Below are positions 63,212 through 64,000 of a stretch of DNA of 64,000 bases, in pieces. The translations under genes and the position numbers were made by a program. The notes beneath the pieces were generated by a model that was not told the origin of the DNA, searched no databases, and saw only the letters and a program-made list of their open reading frames with translations. Position 1 is the first letter of the stretch. Each line of letters opens with the position of its first letter. The DNA is taken from contig VTFK01000379.1 in assembly GCA_009617715.1 (NCBI GenBank), positions 1 through 64,000 of the forward strand. Direction: 5' to 3'. The DNA comes from Plectrocnemia conspersa (taxonomy: Eukaryota > Arthropoda > Insecta > Trichoptera > Polycentropodidae).

Positions 63212-64000
63212 CTGTGAATTTAAAAGTAATTAGTACGCACATTACACAGAAACATGTATTTATATTTATAGATTTTTATATATTGTATGTAATATGTATA
63301 CTATATAACACAATAAAAATTATGAAAAAAATAAAAGTATTGAATTCAATTTTCAATAAAATTAACACATTTGGAATGAACCATTTGTGCGGCATTTATA
63401 AAACGTTACATTAATCCGTCATTAAGTGATATGAAAACGACATTTCATTGATAAGTTTTTTTAAAACATAATCAAATATGAATAATATAATAATAATAAT
63501 ATATTTACATTTGTCTAGTAGTCATACTTATGTTAAAAATAAGAGCAATAAATGTGACACCCTGCTTTTCTCACCTTTATAATACAGAATTTGAAAATAT
63601 ATTGCAATCTATTCATATCTATGGAACAATACATTGTACACACACACAAAATCGATTTGTCGATACGCTTCCAAAATTAATTAAAATAGCAAAATAAGTC
63701 GGATAACATTCGGTCGGCAGTGTGTGTTTTATGTGGTTACCGCAACAATTGGTCGAAATACCTAGAAAAGAGATTCCCTATTTCCCATTTGTTCTTACGA
63801 AGCCCAAATCACCCACTTCATGTGTATATTATAGCGTTCTTCCTGTTTGGGTTTTCGTTAACGTCTTCCATAATGCAGCATATAAAAATATAATGGTCAT
63901 TAGACGACGATCTTTATAAACATAAGCCTCTCATTGTCAAGTTTTTAAAACAATAATACACGTATTAGACGGGCGATTGACTGATTTTTGCATTCACATT
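63212..64000 (-). other. TTC14 upstream intron
   Basis: No further TTC14 exon is recognised. The first visible exon opens at 63,211 after TTCACAG and starts in the middle of a codon, so an upstream exon must exist, probably right of the window. Short frames at 63,214-63,919 are not supported. A minus-strand stretch at 63,872-63,770 starting M-E-D-V-N-E-N is interrupted by stops. Confidence 0.5.

Noticed and set aside
1..64000. CRISPR arrays, rRNA, tRNA and bacterial-type operons
   Set aside because: No regularly spaced repeats, no rRNA blocks and no convincing tRNA boxes. Spliced genes show that the DNA is eukaryotic.

Overview
The window is AT-rich eukaryotic DNA from an insect. The evidence is spliced genes with GT-AG introns (the shortest about 54-73 nt), insect-type proteins and many class II transposon remnants. 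A lepidopteran is my best guess, but the window alone does not prove it.

Layout. Bases 1-33,000 hold no protein gene I can name. They carry GC/CpG-richer islands near 1.3-1.7, 3.05-3.5, 11.3-11.6, 17.1-17.6 and 27.4-27.75 kb. Two of these contain minus-strand first-exon-like structures with GTGAGT donors, so part of the region may be the 5' end of a minus-strand gene whose body lies left of the window. The rest is intergenic or intronic DNA with hAT, piggyBac, mariner, pogo-like and LINE fragments.

From 33 kb the window is genic. A complete 8-exon tubulin glycylase gene of the TTLL3 type (33,352-39,331, +) is followed by a shorter, diverged TTLL3-like paralogue (42,224-45,914, +). The paralogue has only three coding exons, and its reading frame is broken by one extra nucleotide just before the metal-binding part of the ATP-grasp domain. 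Next come ARGLU1 (54,571-46,350, -), a splicing and transcription co-factor with an SR-rich head and an E/R/K coiled coil; MPDU1 (56,628-58,712, +), an ER membrane protein needed for use of dolichol-linked mannose and glucose; and TTC14 (63,211-59,341, -), which has TPR, RS-rich and RGG regions and whose N-terminal exons lie beyond the right edge. ARGLU1 and MPDU1 diverge; MPDU1 and TTC14 converge.

The genes do not form one pathway. The two glycylases are a functional pair (glycylation of axonemal tubulin). ARGLU1 and TTC14 are both probable RNA-processing factors with RS-type domains. MPDU1 is a housekeeping glycosylation gene.

The most interesting items are: the tandem glycylase pair, in which the second copy lacks exactly the four phase-2 introns of the first; two different hAT MITEs sharing three copies of one 8-bp target duplication; a 290-bp near-perfect palindrome flanked by TTAA; an internally deleted piggyBac element with intact ends 48 nt from an ARGLU1 splice site; and single-base frame breaks in TTC14 and the second TTLL3 that may be assembly errors. 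I found no CRISPR array, rRNA or convincing tRNA.
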